Shown in pieces: positions 5,498-6,814 of a DNA stretch of 6,814 nt. Under the pieces are notes generated by a model. It was not told the origin of the DNA. It did no database searches and was given only the letters and a program-made list of their open reading frames with translations. The translations under genes were made by a program, and so were the position numbers. Origin of the DNA: an uncultured Eubacteriales bacterium (lineage in GTDB: Bacteria > Bacillota > Clostridia > Christensenellales > Aristaeellaceae). The DNA lies in assembly GCA_900548125.1 (NCBI GenBank), contig URJN01000120.1, positions 1-6,814 on the forward strand, written 5' to 3'. The number at the start of each line of letters is the position of its first letter. Position 1 is the first letter of the stretch.

Positions 5498-6430
5498 TCA
5501 GCCACCGTAGTTTATTTGATAAAGCGCGTCAATTTCTCCCCTGTTCGGCATAGCCGGCGCGGTGCCAAACTTGGTCACCGAAAGCGCACCGGTGCAATTG
5601 CCGTATCGAACCGCTTCAAACAAATTCATGCCGCGCGACAACGCCGTCACAAAGCCGCCGTTAAAGGCGTCCCCCGCGCCGGTCGTATCCACTGCCTGAA
5701 CCGGAATTCGCTCAACCAGCTCCTCGCGCGTTCCATCCGTGCAATATACGCCGTTTCCGCCGAGCGTAATGATGACATTGCGAACACCCTTGTTCAAAAA
5801 TACCTGCGCCGCCTGATGAGCCGATGCCAAATCGACCACCTTCACACCGGTCAGCACCGCTGCTTCTGTTTCATTGGGCGTAATCGTATCGACCATCGCC
5901 ATGATTTCATCTTTCAACGCCTGAACCGGAGCCGGATTCAAAATCACACGCACACCGCTGTCATGCGCAACGCGAATCACTTCCGCCAGCGCATCGACGT
6001 TAATCTCCATCTGAACCAGCAGGTAGTCGGCTTGCTCAATCAGCTCTTTTCTCGCGCAGATATCTTCCTTCGTCACATGGTTGCAGGCACCGTTCAGCAC
6101 CATAATCATGTTCTGTCCGCTCTGCTCGTTCACCATAATCAGAGCCGCGCCGGTCTCATGGGTGTCATCCTCCAGCAGCGCGCTCGTATCCATACCTTCA
6201 TGGGTATAGAAGTCTCGTGCCATGCGCCCGAAGGCATCCTTGCCCAGTTTCGTAACCAGTGCAACATCTCCGCCCGCGCGGAAAGCAGCTACCGCCTGAT
6301 TGGAGCCCTTGCCGCCGGGACCCGAACGAAATGATGTGCCCAGCACAGTTTCGCCCGGAATCGGGAAACGCGCGGCTCGTCCGGTCAGGTCTGTAACATA
6401 GCTGCCGAACACAACGATTCGCTTGCCCAT
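5498..6430 (-). CDS. Ribokinase-family (PfkB) pentose kinase, probably a deoxyribokinase
   Basis: A 310-residue PfkB sugar kinase, close to the length of E. coli ribokinase (309). It transfers phosphate from ATP to the 5-hydroxyl of a free pentose in the cytoplasm. Motifs: GS-Y-V-T-D (9-14) after the first strand, GPGGKGSNQA (37-46, sugar-binding GGKG-N), VQMEIN with Glu142, NPAP (165-168), NETEA (186-190, the NxxE phosphate/Mg motif) and DTTGAGDAFNGG (248-259) with catalytic Asp254. Ribokinase has Asn14 and Asp16 as ribose contacts. Here the Asp is kept (Asp14) but the Asn is Val12. Salmonella deoxyribokinase (DeoK), as I recall it, has Met there. With deoC downstream, deoxyribose is the favoured substrate, but ribose cannot be excluded. 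The ATG at 6428-6430 was chosen because AAAGG lies 9 bases upstream and the protein then begins MGKRIVVFGS like its relatives. In-frame starts at 6439, 6460 and TTG 6511 add residues the family lacks. It is the first gene of the operon. Confidence 0.93.
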   Translation of the reverse strand: MGKRIVVFGSYVTDLTGRAARFPIPGETVLGTSFRSGPGGKGSNQAVAAFRAGGDVALVTKLGKDAFGRMARDFYTHEGMDTSALLEDDTHETGAALIMVNEQSGQNMIMVLNGACNHVTKEDICARKELIEQADYLLVQMEINVDALAEVIRVAHDSGVRVILNPAPVQALKDEIMAMVDTITPNETEAAVLTGVKVVDLASAHQAAQVFLNKGVRNVIITLGGNGVYCTDGTREELVERIPVQAVDTTGAGDAFNGGFVTALSRGMNLFEAVRYGNCTGALSVTKFGTAPAMPNRGEIDALYQINYGG

Positions 6431-6439
6431 GTCATTCAT

Positions 6440-6444
6440 CCTTT
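6440..6444 (-). promoter_or_regulatory. Ribosome binding site that sets the kinase start
   Basis: AAAGG on the minus strand directly abuts the in-frame ATG at 6439, but lies 9 bases before the ATG at 6430. The latter is therefore the better start, and it gives a family-typical N-terminus. Confidence 0.6.
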
Positions 6445-6480
6445 CGCTTGCCTGTTTCATGATACTCACACAAATCCATT

Positions 6481-6526
6481 CGCGGACAGCAGCCGGCTCA
6501 TCACGCGTCAAGGCTGTTTCCCCGCG
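6481..6526 (-). other. GC-rich stem-loop in the kinase 5' leader
   Basis: CGCGG-ACAGC (6481-6490) can pair with GCTGT (6513-6517) and CCGCG (6522-6526). This gives a 10-bp stem with a 4-base bulge (6518-6521), enclosing a loop that contains the 8-base palindrome AGCCGGCT (6491-6498). It lies about 36 bases upstream of the kinase ribosome binding site and stands out against AT-rich DNA further upstream. No U-run follows, so it is not a terminator. It matches no riboswitch class I recognise. Confidence 0.4.
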
Positions 6527-6562
6527 TTAAAACGTCACTTCTTACAAAACTGCTTTCCGTTT

Positions 6563-6571
6563 TTTATAGCA
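6563..6571 (-). promoter_or_regulatory. Candidate extended -10 promoter
   Basis: On the minus strand TGC-TATAAA (6571-6563) fits the extended -10 form TGnTATAAT with one mismatch. A weak -35 (TTAATA, 4 of 6) lies 16 bases upstream of the hexamer. Transcription would start near 6556, giving a leader of about 125 bases. It is an alternative or second promoter to the one at 6676-6704. Confidence 0.35.
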
Positions 6572-6632
6572 CGCTGTTTAATCATATTAACATCATTCAG
6601 CTTGTCGTTCAGTTTGCTTTTTATCTCTTGTG

Positions 6633-6660
6633 CATGATTCATGAATTTCGTTTCGTTTCA
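6633..6660. promoter_or_regulatory. Candidate operator: overlapping palindromes plus TTTCG repeats
   Basis: CATGA-T-TCATG (6633-6643) overlaps the perfect palindrome ATTCATGAAT (6637-6646). Next to them are tandem TTTCG, TTTCG, TTTCA units (6646-6660). The cluster lies just downstream of the start point predicted for the promoter at 6676-6704, a common repressor position. No regulator gene is in the window, so the binding protein is unknown. Confidence 0.35.
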
Positions 6661-6675
6661 TATCCTTATGCCGTT

Positions 6676-6704
6676 ATTCTAGCGTTAAATTTAGGAAAAA
6701 TCAA
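6676..6704 (-). promoter_or_regulatory. Candidate sigma-A promoter for the operon
   Basis: On the minus strand, TTGATT (6704-6699, 4 of 6) and TAGAAT (6681-6676, 5 of 6) are separated by the optimal 17 bases, with AT-rich DNA upstream. Transcription would begin near 6669, giving a leader of about 240 bases before the kinase ATG. It is the best-spaced hexamer pair found in the upstream region. Confidence 0.5.
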
Positions 6705-6720
6705 CCTGTAAATGTTTGAG

Positions 6721-6733
6721 TTACATCTTACAT
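6721..6733. repeat. Short direct repeat upstream of the -35 element
   Basis: TTACAT occurs twice (6721-6726 and 6728-6733) with one base between, about 16 bases upstream of the candidate -35 hexamer. Activators often bind tandem half-sites in such a position, but the motif is short and AT-rich, so chance is a real alternative. Confidence 0.25.
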
Positions 6734-6814
6734 TTTCATCATTTGCATACTAATGTTCGTGTTTAATATTTGTTTCATTTGTAATTTACGGAAAAGAACC
6801 TTGATTTTTTTCTG

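Larger units (their letters stand above)
6431..6814. other. Upstream regulatory region without a gene
   Basis: No credible coding sequence is present on either strand in these 384 bases. Composition shifts sharply: about 6431-6530 is GC-rich like the coding DNA, while 6531-6814 is strongly AT-rich. The AT-rich part holds two candidate promoters facing the operon, small palindromes and short direct repeats; the GC-rich part can fold into a stem-loop. No gene end or start is visible at the right edge, so the orientation of the next gene is unknown. Confidence 0.7.

Noticed and set aside
5516..6334. Plus-strand open frame (272 codons) opposite the kinase
   Set aside because: It is antisense to a complete PfkB kinase with both signatures; no motif or convincing ribosome binding site was seen.
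6431..6511. 27-residue N-terminal extension of the kinase from a TTG start
   Set aside because: Ribokinase relatives begin just before the first strand, and the ATG at 6430 has a correctly spaced AAAGG.
6506..6511. TTGACG on the minus strand as a -35 box
   Set aside because: It matches 5 of 6 bases, but no -10-like hexamer lies 16-18 bases downstream, where the DNA is GC-rich.
6646..6660. Catabolite-repression (cre) site in the TGAAACGAAACG stretch
   Set aside because: The central CG is offset by one base from the cre consensus and the second half-site is absent.

Overview
The window suggests an anaerobic, Gram-positive-type bacterium of the Clostridia. Every gene has a purine-rich Shine-Dalgarno site of the AGGAGG kind, coding DNA is moderately GC-rich while the upstream intergenic region is clearly AT-rich, and the exported binding protein is rich in cysteine. 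This placement is inferred from style and is not species-level. No mobile element, CRISPR array, rRNA or tRNA was seen.

All genes lie on the minus strand and appear to form one operon read from right to left. An AT-rich upstream region (6431-6814) holds candidate promoters, small dyads and a GC-rich leader stem-loop. The genes follow in this order: a ribokinase-family sugar kinase (5498-6430), an MsmK/UgpC/MalK-type ABC ATPase (4439-5461), two sugar-ABC permeases (3504-4424 and 2640-3485), a UgpB-like solute-binding protein (1339-2589), deoxyribose-phosphate aldolase DeoC (596-1267), a FucU/RbsD-family sugar mutarotase (142-579), and the first 33 codons of an alkaline-phosphatase-superfamily enzyme that runs off the left edge (1-99). 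Gaps between genes are 14-71 bases. Two hairpins flank the binding-protein gene and may tune its level.

Read together, this looks like a self-contained uptake and catabolism module for a pentose, most likely 2-deoxy-D-ribose. The ABC transporter would bring in the free sugar, the mutarotase would interconvert its anomers, the kinase would make the 5-phosphate, and DeoC would split deoxyribose-5-phosphate into glyceraldehyde-3-phosphate and acetaldehyde. Two sequence details favour deoxyribose over the obvious annotations (ribose kinase, glycerol-3-phosphate transporter). The kinase has Val where ribokinase has its ribose-contacting Asn14. The UgpB-like protein has no arginine in its last 143 residues, where UgpB carries its phosphate-binding arginine. 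No regulator is encoded in the window.
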